Position numbers and translations under genes: made by a program. Positions 23,553 to 35,500 of a DNA stretch of 64,000 nt are shown one piece after another; position 1 is the stretch's first letter, and every line of letters begins with the position of its first letter. Origin of the DNA: Chiua virens (taxonomy: Eukaryota > Basidiomycota > Agaricomycetes > Boletales > Boletaceae); the NCBI GenBank assembly GCA_019787685.1, contig JAHNUO010000001.1:2418001-2482000 (forward strand), written 5' to 3'. Below the pieces are notes generated by a model. The model saw nothing but the letters and a program-made list of their open reading frames with translations, ran no database searches and was not told the origin of the DNA.

Positions 23553-26500
23553 CGGCCCCGAGGTTGGTGAGGCGTAACGATTGGTACTGCGCCTCAGTGA
23601 AAGAGCGCTCGTCGCCGTCGAAATCGAGACCAAAAAGCCTGCTAAGCAAATGGTCTCTTAAGGACTGCATAAAATTGGCCTGTCATCTGCGTCAATGATG
23701 TGTCCTTGCCCATTACCCCTGAGAAGATTGGACGTACTTTCACAGCCGGATCCTCGCGATGATCATGGAGGAGTTGGACGAGATTGACGACGTTGTTCTG
23801 GCCAAGAGAGCTCACCATAGAGTGGTGCAGGTCCGGAAAACTGTCCACTGCCTCCAGGTTTGCAGTCGTTACGTTTAGCTGTCGTCTCAAAAGAGTGTCC
23901 CGCCTCTCTTGCTTCGCAAATTGTTCTTCTATGTTTTTTTTGTTGGACTGGGTGTAATATCTCTTGATCAACCTGTGTGCTCGTTCACCCTTATGTGTGT
24001 ACCATCGTGGTCAGTCGTGGCCGCACAATGTAGTCGATGTTACTTACCACTTGAGTGTTGTACGAATCGGTAGTCCCGTATGACCGAATCATCATTTCGT
24101 AGTCCCCTAAAGCGTGGATCTTGTATGTATTCAAGTTGAAAGAGACCGGTAAGCTTCCTGAGCGCGACGGCTTCTGGCGAGTTCCCGCTTTCACCCCTGC
24201 AACCTCCCTCCTCTGCCTTTGGGCTGCCTCTTGGGGAAGTTCTGAGGTGCTGAACTCACGACATGTACTTTCTTTGAACTTGCGTAACTGCTTGGCCATC
24301 CGACGCAACGCCTGGCGAAGGAGTAAGAGTGTATCTTCCGAATGAAGACAGAGCTTCGCCAGCGCGTGCCACTCAGCGAGTCGGAAGAGGAGTGTCTGAA
24401 CTTGATCATCGCAACTGGGGGGGAGCAAAGATTCGAACGCTGGCATGGCACACTGTGAAGAGGTTATGGTGATTTCTATAAATAAAACTACAAAAGCCTC
24501 ACCTGTAATACGTCCTCGAAAAACCATGCAGGTCGCAGGCTTGTTTCTGCCACGTTCTCCAGAAAACGTCAGATTCCTGCCCGTCCAAAAGGTAGAATCT
24601 TGGCGAACCTGAGCAGAGAATCATTGGTCGGTACGTGGACAACAAAAAGCATACTTACCATTCGTTGAGAACGGCCACATGAAGGGGAGATATGGCATAG
24701 AGAATTCAGATTAAATGTTTCAGGGTAGCCTTCAGGATACCTAGTTCAAACTCGTGCAACACGTCCACGGTAAGCACGGAGAAGATGTCGAAGCCCTGGT
24801 CAGAAAGTTGTTCGGTGAATGCATTCTAGATGTCAGGTGAGCATGGGTAAAGGCTATCGAGGATCATGTTCTCACCACCGTTGGCACGAGTGACTTCGCT
24901 TTGAGGAGGTTCTCCACAAAGAGACTCTTCAATGGCTTTCCAAGGTCGTAGATGAGTCGGCGTGCCGCCAAAATGGTTGGCATGCAATGTTCACGCGCAC
25001 GGGACAATCTTGCCGAGATGTTGGTCAGAAATCCTAGCTTGTGGAAGTTCATCTTCGGAATTAAACAGCGGGGACATGGGCAAATGCCTTTGTCCCTAAT
25101 TGTCGCCAGTAAAACTCTGACAATAGATCAGTTGAGCTTACTTCGTGGTCAACTGAGGACCAACTTTTCGGGGTAATCGGCTGAGTATGTGAATATCCAT
25201 GGATACACCCTGCGTGTGACACCGTCGAAACATTTGATCTTCACTCCGTTCCGGTAGGCGTCCATGAAGGATGCGTCCAATAGGATCCTCCAGATGGCAT
25301 GTATGAGTTCCTGTTTGCAATGGGCTAGTAGATCCTGGTTGTGCTTCTTCGTGGAAATGGTGGATATAAGCTTTCGGAGTGTCTCGGGCAGCTAGTAAGG
25401 CCGTGGGTAAGTAAAATAGTTCTGGATCTCACTCATCGTGTCATACTGGTGGGATAAATGCAATGGGGTGGCAGGCTCCTCCCTTGGGTGTTGTCCGTCC
25501 ATACTTGGAGGCATTGCCGAAGAAAAGGTAAATTGGCCATGCCGACGCATGTCTGAATTGCGCTAGTCGTGTCGAATCCGACCACAACATGAGCCCTGCA
25601 ACCACCCTCTCGAGCTTGCAATTATCCGTTCTTCGTTGCTTCATGATATCGTCATGAGCTTTATGCCAGGCGTCGGATGTGTAAAGCTCGTCGTATATTT
25701 GTTGTTCTTCACCCGTAATCGGAGACTTCTATACCTTTTGCAGGACGATGTGAGTACGCAGTCCAACAGTAGGGCGTTGCCTTACCTTTTTAAATGGTGT
25801 CAAATGGAAGGCTCACAAGGATCTCTCGGCGAACACGGTGCGAATCACATCCACGATGGGCCGGTAGTAAAATCCATCGATAGAAAACGGTTGGCCACTG
25901 CACGTCTCGTTACTCTCCTTGGAGGGAACGAGAATCTCCACATTAGTGCACTTCCATTTGTCCTGACCTATGGGGTCACTGGAGGGGAGTTGTTTTGCCG
26001 CAGCATCCAACCGGGCTGTTTGGGCCCGTGCATCGAAACCTCACAAGTCCTCAGTACTGAAGTCTGGGGCTTGAAGAACATCTTGCACCAGTCGATTTAC
26101 CTCGGGGGCTGATTTAGAACGGCCTCCTGTCAAGACCCACTTCATAAGGCGCCAAATGGTCATGTTGGCCCATGGCCAAGGTGGGGGATGATCGTTTGGC
26201 TTTGCGAATGGGAGACTTGGTTGTGAGGTGGACGAATTCTTGGAGAGTTCGTCTGAGGAGATGAATGAATCTGGGTCATGAGACAGGCGATGGCGATATT
26301 CTCTAGCGATACTGAATGCGTTGAAATGGGTGTGGAAGGAGTCAAAAACGTGTAGGAATATGCAGCGAATTGTCGAGGGTGCAGCAGGTGGGGCATGGAC
26401 AGGCACGGGAGGCTCAGGGAGATGGTCACGGTACCTCGGTGGCAAGAGACAGATGCGTGACGCAAGAGGCTTGTCGAAAGGCGCAGGTTGTACAATGTCA

Positions 26501-26908
26501 ATGGCAGGAGGGCTCATGGCAGGTGTGAGACTGTCACTTGATGCCTGGGTAGCAGCCATGACGGGGGTGCCGTTGGAGGAATGGGGTTGTGGATTGGCAA
26601 TGGTGGAATGGCTGGTTTCCAGCGAACCACTTTTAGGCGATGCGTGGTTAGTAGAGAGGTGAGGGGGGGACAGGGGGACAGGGGCCTATCAGCGTGATTG
26701 CTCATTAGCTAAAAATCACGGCTGCCCTTCGATGAGGTCTTACCTCAGAAATTGACCATGGTCGTTTTGCGGGTAAGGCCAAAGTCTGGCCTAATCTCTC
26801 GATGCGTTGACACTGGTGAGTTTGATGGATTCGGCAAGAGGACCGGTGTTGATTGAGGGATTTCGGGGAAGGGAATGTGCCTGTGCATGGATGGCCGCAC
26901 CTAAACAT

Positions 26909-27292
26909 GATGGTGAGTATCACAAGAGCTAAAAGCAATACAAAGAGTTTGAGAGATGAGAGGCTGGACGTAGCTCGATTCCGCATGGTCCGCCTGGGCG
27001 GGGGGCAGGAAAAAGGTGAAGGGCAAGGTCTCTGGCGCGTTTATTAGTTGCGATGCACGAGGCAGAGTGTTTTTTTATTAACGTACATTTGGGCGACACG
27101 CCACATGGTTTCTTGGGGATCAGCTAGTAGTTGGAAGTCTTGACGGACTGCAGAAGTAAATCACAACTTAAATGGCGATCTGATGAGCAAACCAGTGCTA
27201 TTATCGTCCCAGCCAAATCGTGCAGCCCAACTGACAAAAGTGGGAATAAAGAATGGTAATACTAAAGCAGGTACGGAGAAGAAAGAAAGGAG
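26909..27292. other. Transposon island spacer
   Basis: This 384 bp stretch lies between the transposase start and the stop of the next minus-strand gene. It may hold the transposase promoter and one end of the transposon. I could not identify a terminal repeat or a gene. Confidence 0.35.
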
Positions 27293-29567
27293 CTATTTAT
27301 TGAGATACTCAAAGGGGAAAGCATGAGGAAGAAGGGGCGGACGGCCAAAGAAATCGTAGAAACACTGGACGTAGAAAGCGCAAGCCTGATGCATGATAGC
27401 GGTTGCCTTCACCCTCTGAGGATCTTCTGCCGAACGGTATGCTAAAGCAAAATCCCTGAGTGCTGGCGGAGCATTGGGCCATGTATTCAACATGATGCAA
27501 AAGCCTGTCAGAGCGGCAATGTTGTCTTCGTCTGCGTCGGTGAAGCCCATGGTACCGGCCTTAAGAGGCAGCGCGTCCAACCACCTGTAGGTACCTTTCG
27601 TTCCCGGGAAGATGCAACAGATCATGTTTAATCGCTCGCAACGGAATTTCTTCCACTTGTCGGGTACGATCGCATAATCGAGAGTGATCAACTCATGACG
27701 AAACCCTACTTCATACAGCTCCCAGAGTACAGCACGCACAAAGGGAACAGGTGGGTCAGCTAAAGACTCGAGAGAAAAGGTTTGGCCGAACCAGTCGACC
27801 TTTTCCTTCGGAGCCCACGAGCCTCCTTGAACAAGGTTGCTCGCTTCGCAGAAGATCTCAAGAAGGGCCGTCTTGCGGGACTCCGTGGATCTCTTCGCCC
27901 TTGCGTTGGGTAGGGTACTGCCTCCACTGACAGCGGAGCTCTTGGCGCTGCTGAGGGTTGGGTCTTCGCGGGCAGACAAGCCACCGAGGAAATCACGCCA
28001 CAGTTGTGGAGAAGGGTACCGCGAGGGAGGGTCCTCCCCGAGCCATTTGAGCCAACATCCCTGAAGGGCCAGCCAGTTAGTCAGGTAAAGCCTGCGCCGT
28101 TCAGGGGATTCGGTGTTGAGAAACAGGACTGGTTCTGGCACTCGATATCCCGTATTGACCTCGGCTCTCTTGGTCATTGGCGATTCCTTATTGACACGCT
28201 TGAGTGCTTGCTCCCAGACTAGTAGAGTGGACGGCATTTCCTGAGCATCGAAGTTTTTCCACTTGTCCCGTGACCGATGCGCAGTGCCACTAGCTATACA
28301 CCAAGTTAGTAGGTGCCATAAACTACAGAAGCTGAATCATTCACCCTGGGGAGGACCCTGCGTTTGCAGGGCATTGGAGACTCTATCTCGATCGCACATC
28401 CGAGGGGCAGACCTGTTCGCTATAGAATGTAGTTTAGTGTGACTGATAGTAAACCGCCGTTGATCAATGCACCCTGCGAGGGACCCCGTTGCACCTTCTC
28501 CCTTGCTTGCCTCGACTGGCCTTGCCTCTTCGCTCTGCCAACCTGCGAGGATATCTGCTGATCCGTTATGTTGGCGGGGGTAGTAGACGGGGGAGTTCCT
28601 TTGTAATACTTCCGAGTAGAGAAATGGCGATTGAAACCACCAGGACCTTGGTAGATGGTCTCGAAAGGGTTCACCTTCTGGCCGGATTCCCGGAATTCTG
28701 CACAGACAATGTGCAACGGGAACATATACACTGTGAGCTTCTCGACAATCGTTTGCTCAGTGATCGTAAACGACGATTGTGTGAGCCACACGGGCACCCC
28801 AGCTTGATAGAGTTCATTGCAGAGACTCATATCTGAGGTGAAACACCCCATCCAGTCTTCATGCACAAGGTGGGGGAAGAAATCGGGGAAGGAACGGCGA
28901 GGAAGGACGACTTCACAGAAGTCGAGGAAGGCGTAGATGTCGAGGAAATATCGTTGGGCTTGAGCAACATATGTGACGAGGTCGCGGTATGAAAGGGGGT
29001 GGGATTCCAGGATGGTGCACGTGTGCTGGAGGCTCTGAATCATCTTGCCAGCAATGTCAACCTTATCGACCCGTGTCTTCTTCCAACTCTCGTAGCGCTT
29101 TTTGGCAATGGTATATAGACTGCAGATCGCGGTCACCTTATCAGCTTTGAGCTTTCCAATTGCAACTGGGGAGGACGGAAGAGGTTGGAAGTCAGGTTCG
29201 ACAGGCGTGTACCAGGCGTGTGCGATTGGATCGGGGTGCTCGTGATGTTCCTTGTGGGGAATACAGACAGCATATTCGTACTCCCGGCACCATTCTTGTG
29301 GCCACTGAAAACAATCCGCAGGGCCAAAGCGTCCATCAGCTCTCGCACGAAGAGCTTCGTCACCGAGCCGGGGTTCGGGTACAAAATTCATGTTGGGCGA
29401 TGTATACGCGATGTCACCACTGGTATCGCAGGCGATGACCTTCGCATCAAGGGCTTTGAGAGTGGCTGGTTGAATTGTCAGCTATCGCACATTAGAGGGT
29501 GTAGACAAGACTGCTTACCGTCATTGGAGCGGGATTGTACTTTGAAGCGGGAAAGCGCAGTGACCAT
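27293..29567 (-). CDS. Uncharacterised basidiomycete protein, possibly repeat-associated
   Basis: The gene has one tiny first exon (ATG at 29567, MVTALSRFKVQSRSND, donor GTAAGC), a large second exon (TLKALDAKVIACDTSGDIAY onward), a small middle exon near 28330-28415 and a final exon from about 28290 to the TAA at 27293. The protein is about 680 residues, without membrane segments. Notable stretches are DCFQWPQEWCREYEYAVCI, YFLDIYAFLDFCEVVLPRR, LYQAGVPVWLTQSSF (an element I associate with large unnamed agaricomycete families), a basic Gln/Arg-rich linker, and a C-terminal block (WLKWLGEDPPSRYPSPQLW). No catalytic motif is recognised. It is open throughout, unlike its neighbours. Its place next to a transposase and a dispersed repeat suggests it belongs to the mobile or expanded fraction, but this is inference. 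Confidence 0.55.
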
Positions 29568-29639
29568 GACTGGATAAATCAATACTGCAGTGAGTGAGAT
29601 ACAACAACATAGGATGGAGACGCACCGAAAGTACTCGAG

Positions 29640-29940
29640 GGAGACTATTGGGGGCGGATTTGGAGCCTGAGGTGGTGACGGCTATGGTCTTTGCAAGGTG
29701 ATGACGGAAACAGATGGGTGAGGGGAGAGGGGATGAGTTGAACACTCCACAAGTCTTCAACCCCACTGTAGTGCGAACCGCGGAGGCGACGGGGCAACTG
29801 AATGGACACAAAGTCCAAGAGCGTCTTCAGAGACGACGCAAAGTCAGTCTCTGAGGGAAGAAGCAGATGGAGTGGCACAAAGCCAACTCAATCGCGTCTC
29901 AGATCTCAAGGCCGAGCGGCGCAAAGCCAACTCTGGTGAG
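29640..29940 (-). repeat. Dispersed repeat, copy A (inverted)
   Basis: Read on the minus strand, this carries GAGTTGGCTTTGCGCC twice, then CAGAGACTGACTTTGCGTCG, then CTCTTGGACTTTGTGTCC and a GTGGGGTTGAAGACT block. The same order appears on the plus strand at 31008-31330 (copy B) and 40898-41175 (copy C). Copy A is the most diverged of the three. It lies just upstream of the gene starting at 29567. Confidence 0.75.
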
Positions 29941-30462
29941 GGGATAACTTGAAGTGGGGGCGTGTCCGTCGGTGTCGTGGCTGGGGAGGGCTGGGCTCAG
30001 AGTCGCAGTTGTGGCAATGATAACTTGAAGTAGTGCCCAATTGAGGTTGGATGGTCGTAATATTTGATCGGTTTGGCACTGTTTGTCTGAGTTCCACATT
30101 ATTTGTTTCCTTTGTACTTCGTGTGAAAAAACCCACGGTCCGCGTCTCCAGTCCGAGCCACAGTCCCACGCGCATCACCACCGTGCCAAATCCGACGCTG
30201 GCTCGACGATCGATCTCGTTTCCTTCGTACTTCGAAGCAACCCAAGAACGCACTCCAACACAGTGAACAACGGTGAACAGCTCCGATGCGCCAAGGCCAA
30301 TGCCCTCACCAATTGCCCTCCCGTGCCGTCCAACCGTCGCTCGCCGCCGACCAACCTCAAGTTTCGCCATGTCTCCCTCAACAATGTGAGTACTAACATT
30401 GTACCGCGTGTTGCTGAAAACTTGTATACCACTGAGTTGACATCATTCATGCAGGCCGCACA

Positions 30463-30888
30463 CGCAAAGTCATCTTCCAGTGCGCCGAGCAGGAGGAGAT
30501 CCGGCCGAAGAGGGCAGCACGCGCACCCAGTGACCTCTACTAGTATGTTCTCGCCAAGGCTAATGTTGTTCACTTCGTCATCCATATCCGTGATATCCAC
30601 GAAATCGCCCCCAAACCCCGCAAGATCCTCCAACTTCTCCGTCTCCTCCAACGGTGTCTTTGTCGAGGTGACCAAGGTGGTGCAACAGATGCAGCAGTTG
30701 ACTGAGCCTTACGCCGCCTACGGGTGAGTTTGACTCGATATCTCAAATCCATGAGAACTGATCTACAAGCGTGGGTATGGCAAAGTCGACAAGCAACGTA
30801 TTCTCCTTCCAACAACGCCATCATAGAACAGGGGCTCGCCAGGTATGACATCCTCTGCATTGAGGACCTTGTCCACGAAATCGCCACC
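30463..30888 (+). pseudogene. Ribosomal protein L7 (uL30) gene fragment
   Basis: Conceptual reading in shifting frames gives RKVIF, EEIRPKRAAR, then HFVIHIRDIHEIAPKPRKIL, QLLRLLQ, NGVFVEVTKVVQQMQQLTEP, YAAYG, ELIYKRGYGKVDKQRI, SNNAIIEQGLARYDILCIED and LVHEIAT. These follow the order of eukaryotic L7. The N-terminus and the last 50 or so residues are missing and the frame changes several times, so it cannot make L7. A GTGAGT sequence at the expected intron site after YAAYG, and an intron-like segment ending GCAG just before 30456, suggest a genomic copy and not a spliced retrocopy. It sits between inverted dispersed repeats A and B, so it may have been captured by a mobile element. Confidence 0.8.
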
Positions 30889-31007
30889 TCCACGCTTCAC
30901 ATACATCAGCACCAGGTCCATTCCCCAACCACGTTTCCAAGCTATCCTCCTGCCTGCCACAGGTGTTCACTGCCCGGACCTATTCAAGTTCAAGCGCTTC
31001 ATGTAGA

Positions 31008-31330
31008 GCTGGCTTTATGCCACTCATGAGTCCTCGAGTTGGCTTTGCGCTGCTCATGGTTCGACCTTCTCTCAGAGGACTGACTTTACGTCGTCCCTCA
31101 GAACGCTCTTGGACTTTATGTCCATCGAGTCGCCCCGTCTCCATCTCGTTTGCGTGACAGTGGGGTTAAAGACTCCTGGAGTGCCCCCCCCCCTTTCATC
31201 CTTGTGGTCTCCTCAGCGCTCTCCATCCACTCAATTTCAAGTTGGGTTCTGATCACGCATGTCAGGTGTGTGCTCTAAGTCCAGCCTGAGCGAACGATCT
31301 GAAATTCAACATGTCTATGCAGCTGAAGTA
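31008..31330 (+). repeat. Dispersed repeat, copy B
   Basis: Contains GAGCTGGCTTTATGCC and GAGTTGGCTTTGCGC, CAGAGGACTGACTTTACG, CTCTTGGACTTTATGTCC, GTGGGGTTAAAGACTCC, a C-run, and the end CATGTCTATGCAGCTGAAG. It is very close to copy C at 40898-41175 over about 250 bp and inverted relative to copy A. Its right end overlaps the 3' end of the DUF6532 gene (stop at 31315). Confidence 0.8.
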
Positions 31331-31798
31331 GGTACAAGGGTATCGCCACGACGGATGATATCCTCTCGTAGAGCAAGAAGCCGTGCCTCAAAATCACGAG
31401 TAAGAGAATTAAATGTACGCTCATAAACCTGCTGCGCACTCACAGCCGAGAACCCAACAGGTTCGAACCGTCCAGTGCGATGCTCCAACAGAGCAGAGTA
31501 GATCGCACTTGTACAAAGTGCGATCATACGGGCGAAACCTTCAGGTGTGTCTTCTAGATATCTTCGTAAGTTTCCTATCCATACTGTGTTTAGGGCGACG
31601 GAAGCAAGCGCCGGATGCTCGAACATTCCGGCGACCGTACCATCCTATATAAATCAAGTAGGTTGAGCATCGTAAATGCAAAACGCACTGAAAAACTCAC
31701 TGAATTCAAGGTGTGCAGGAATCGATCGTTCTCCAGTAGCTGTGGGACGAGAGACCGCTTGGCTTCCACCTCCGCCTGGGAGGTGGAGCCTTTAACTG

Positions 31799-32167
31799 TG
31801 TTGGAATATGTATAAACTGTTCCGACCGTTCTGGGTAGTTCCCGCGCTTCCGAGGCTTCCGCTTCCGGAAGTTCCGAGGTTCCTGCGCTCTGGAAGTACC
31901 GGAACGACTATAGACTTATTGTAGTACCTTAGGCACTACAATACAATTAGTTACAATCATCAATGCAGTACCATTACTCCTCACTACAGGTACAGCATAG
32001 CATTACAGTAGATATATAAACATGTTCTACTGTATATACAGAACAAAAAATCTTCTCTCTCTCCATCCTCCACAATATTGTCTTGAGCTCCACCATCAGG
32101 TAAGTCACCAGAGCAGTGACTCTGCCCTCGGGACAACCGGGTCCTTTGGAACCGGTCTGTTCTAACA
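31799..32167 (+). repeat. Copia left LTR
   Basis: Starts TGTTGGAATATG and ends GTCTGTTCTAACA (TG...CA). It holds a TTCCG/CGGAA-rich block at about 31848-31905, a TATATAAAC box at about 32012-32020 and a CAGGTAAGT splice-donor-like site at 32097-32105. It appears identical to the right LTR. Confidence 0.95.
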
Positions 32168-32185
32168 GGTTATGAGCCCCGAGTG
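32168..32185 (+). other. Copia primer-binding site, initiator tRNA-Met anticodon arm
   Basis: GGTTATGAGCCC follows the LTR directly. It is complementary to GGGCUCAUAACC, the anticodon stem-loop of fungal initiator tRNA-Met. Drosophila copia and yeast Ty5 are known to prime from a cleaved half tRNA at this position, unlike elements that use the tRNA 3' end. Confidence 0.75.
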
Positions 32186-32509
32186 GCCAGCTGTGCGATA
32201 TACCCGCTGCTGACTGCTCTTGGTGGACACCTGATAATTCACCATCCAATGCAATTGAATATTAATATTCTTGCTGGATGTGCTGAATAAAGCTAGTCCT
32301 GTGCGATTGAGAATTCTCGCCGGACACTCCCTTTTGATGCGAATACGCTCAGGGAAATAGGCTTTTAGACCTACAGTGTAGGGGGAGACTATGTCACCCC
32401 AATCTGAGGGTCACTGAATGTTCAGCAGATGCGATTGATTTCTCCTCGCTCCCTTCTTCTCTGTGAATAAGGTTTACTGACATTCATACCATCAGATTAT
32501 CTACCTGTT

Positions 32510-35500
32510 ATGTCGTCTAACACGCTCAACAACATTTCTAAGCTCAACGGATCAAACTATTGTCGCTGGGCTGATGACATGAAGAATTATCTTCAGTCAG
32601 TCAGTGTCTGGAATGCTTGCATGAAACGGACACGCCCCACGGATGATGATTTGGAAAAGCAGAATAATTGGGATGACAATGACGATCCATGAAGCTTCGG
32701 ATTGAGCATCACTTGCTCAGTCGTCATGCTGACTGTGGTACAGCTCTTTCCCTCTGGAATTCACTGAAGCAACAGTATGATGGCCATACCATCTCTTCCG
32801 CCTATTCCGAATTCAAGTCCATGATGTCCCTTTTCTTCTCAGAAAATCAACATCCTGCCCAGACTTTTGCCAAATTCAATACCCATTTTGCCCAGCTCGA
32901 GTCTTTTGAATACAAGGTTGATGACAAGATCAAGCTGATGATCGTCCTGTCCCGGCTACCCAAATATGCCGACTTCTACACCAATTTACTCAATACCGCT
33001 GCAAATGAGAAATCCTCTGCTGATACCAAAACCCCTACTATGGCAGATGTAGAACAGGCCATCACAGCTGCTTGGCAATAACATGTTGCTCGCCGTCCAA
33101 CTCAGACCAGATCTCAGGCTAAGCCTGAACAGCAAGCGAACAAGGTTTCCGCTGTTAAGCGGAAAGGGGAGGAACCGAAGTTTGGTGCCCAGCAGAAACA
33201 ACAGGGAAATTCTGGTTCCGGTGGTTCCGGTCCGGAAGGCTTCGGAAGGAAAAAGAGACGTGGCAAACGCTCTGACTATAGCAAGAACCCCCAGCAACAT
33301 CGTCACAAAGCCAACATTGTAGCTGAGGAGGTCCCCTCATTTGCTTTCGTCAATTTTGATCAAGAACCTGTCATCATTGATCCTGCCTCATCCACTTTCA
33401 CCTCTCCGACCATTGACCCACGTCTGCTCTCCCATAAACCAGCTTCGACTCACTATGGTCCTCCTGCATTCCCTCATGTTCAGAATGCAATATCCCTTCT
33501 CCACCGCATTGGGGAAACACCTTCAATTCAATCTGTTCACAATGTGGACATGATAGCCAACAAGCACTCGGATTGGTCGGAAGAAATTCCTACTTCATCC
33601 AAGCGTCTCTTGGAACGTGTTGAACAAGACACTTCCATGGCTGTCATTGAGGATGAAGATGCTGTCTCCCTTGGTGATGATGAAGACGACTGGCTTGGAC
33701 ACTACTATGATTGTGGATCCACTCCCGAGTACGTCTCTCATTCCAGACAATCCTACTCTGACACTAACGTGCACCTTGTGTTGCAGCGAAGTCATTTACT
33801 AGTGTCTAATGTAGTAGATAGTCTGAGAATATCATCTGCTACCCAGCCTCTCACAATGTGTGACAACTGTAACAAGTACACAGGCAAAGGAAAGCAAAGA
33901 GAGATCACTCATGAAGAAGATATCCCTGACATGTGGTTACTTGACTCCGGAGCATCATCACATTTTACTTCAAATATTGATGACTTCGTAGAGTATAAGC
34001 CATACACCACACCACACTATACGCAAACTGCAAATGGAAAAGCTCCTGTATTAGGTTCAGGAACTGTCATCATTGAGTATGAGAACAGACCTGTGCGTCT
34101 ATCGCCGGTCATTTATATGCCTGCTTGTAAAATCAAGCTAATTTCAATGGGCACTCTCCTCAAAGACCGTACACTATCTGTGCGCACACGTCCTGGACAC
34201 ATAGACTTTCACCATTCACAGCAGAAGCGTACTGTGTTGTCATTTCATTCACATGGTACAGACACAATGTACTGGCTGCGTGCTAAGAGCATCAAACCTG
34301 CTCCAATCACCTCAGATCACTTCCAAAACACTTCCAAGTTGCTCCCAAACACTTCCGATTGCTTCCGAGACTGTTCCGAAGCAGTTCCGAGCAGTTTTAC
34401 ACCTACCTTGATCACTACCGACACTTCCAACCCGGAAGCGCTCGGAACCACTTTTCTCGATCAAAGTCATTGTAGGAAACTTCATTCCGGTTCGGAACAT
34501 TCGGAACCACTCGGAACCACTTATACACACTTAAAATCAACTCGGAAGACCAGTTCCAGTCCGGAACGACACCCGGAACACTTGGAACGACTTAGAAGAA
34601 GTGAAACACGCCCAGAAACACTAAAAAGTGTTAAAACTCATTCAATGTCACTCAATACTATTGATTTTGAGTTGATACATCGTCGTCTTGGCCATCCTTC
34701 GCGTGATGTGCTTAAAGCTGCACGCAAACACACCAAAGACTTTCCGGAAGTAGACATTCCATTGAAAGCACCCATCTGTCCTGGATGTGAACTTGGAAAA
34801 CAACCAAACCGATCATTCCCTCATACTGAGAAGAGAGCCTCTGCTCCCTTTGAGTTAATACACTCAGATCTCAAGTATTTTGAGGTTGAATCATATCATA
34901 AGCATAAATATGCGATCGTGTTTTATGATGACTATACATCTATGTCATGGGTTGTATGTCTCAAATCCAAGGATCAAGCCTTAAAGGCTACAAAGCAATT
35001 CTTTACCTATGTCCGCAACCAATATAATGCTCAAATTAAAGGTTGGCGTTCTGATGCCGGAGGTGAATTCACTTCTAAAGCCTTTACCGAGTATATGCGA
35101 GACCAAGGTATACACATACTCCAATCAGCCCCATATGCTCATCAGCAAAATGGACGTGCAGAACGGTTAATCCGTACTCTCATGGATAAGGCACAGGCAA
35201 TGCGACTTCAAGCTTGTCTCCCTAATTCCTACTGGGAATTTGCATATTTACATGCTTCCCATGTGTACAACCGCACTCCATTGGCCCGATTGAATTGGAA
35301 AACTCCTTATGAATTGCTCACTGGACAGAAACCTTCAATCTCACACTTACGTGTTTTTGGATGTGGTGCCTATGTGCATCTTCCCAATGAGATTAGAACA
35401 GGCAAATTACAGCCCAAATCACAGTTGATGATCTACCTTGGTGTATCAGCAGGAAGTGAATCCAATTGGATTTTCATGCGTCCTAACAATGCAATATTCA

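Larger units (their letters stand above)
22605..26908 (-). pseudogene. Plavaka-type DNA transposase, decayed
   Basis: Plavaka-type transposases form large, multi-exon basidiomycete DNA transposons. ATG at 26908 starts a C2H2-like finger (FRCGHPCTGTFPSPKSLNQH). A Pro/Ser-rich linker follows, then family landmarks in order: PWPWANMTIWRLMKWVLTGG, EVNRLVQDVLQAPDFS, AGLMLWSDSTRLAQF, SAWPIYLFFGNASKY, KIKCFDGVTRRVYPWIF, and a C-terminal block ending in VRWLGIDQDHKWGFKEARL, PLVIRGCHLIPAF-like text and an acidic Asn/Asp/Gly repeat tail. The stop is at 22605-22607. Two in-frame TGA codons break it, at 26041-26043 (after STEDL) and 25813-25815 (after FAERSL); both are followed by sequence that continues the family motif. 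Introns are otherwise well formed, so it was active recently. I could not find its terminal inverted repeats. The family name rests on motif memory. Confidence 0.75.

Noticed and set aside
26041..26043. A 29 bp intron that would remove the first TGA of the transposase
   Set aside because: A GT and an AG exist around the stop, but 29 bp is too short compared with the 45-70 bp introns nearby. The sequence it would remove also reads as plausible coding sequence.
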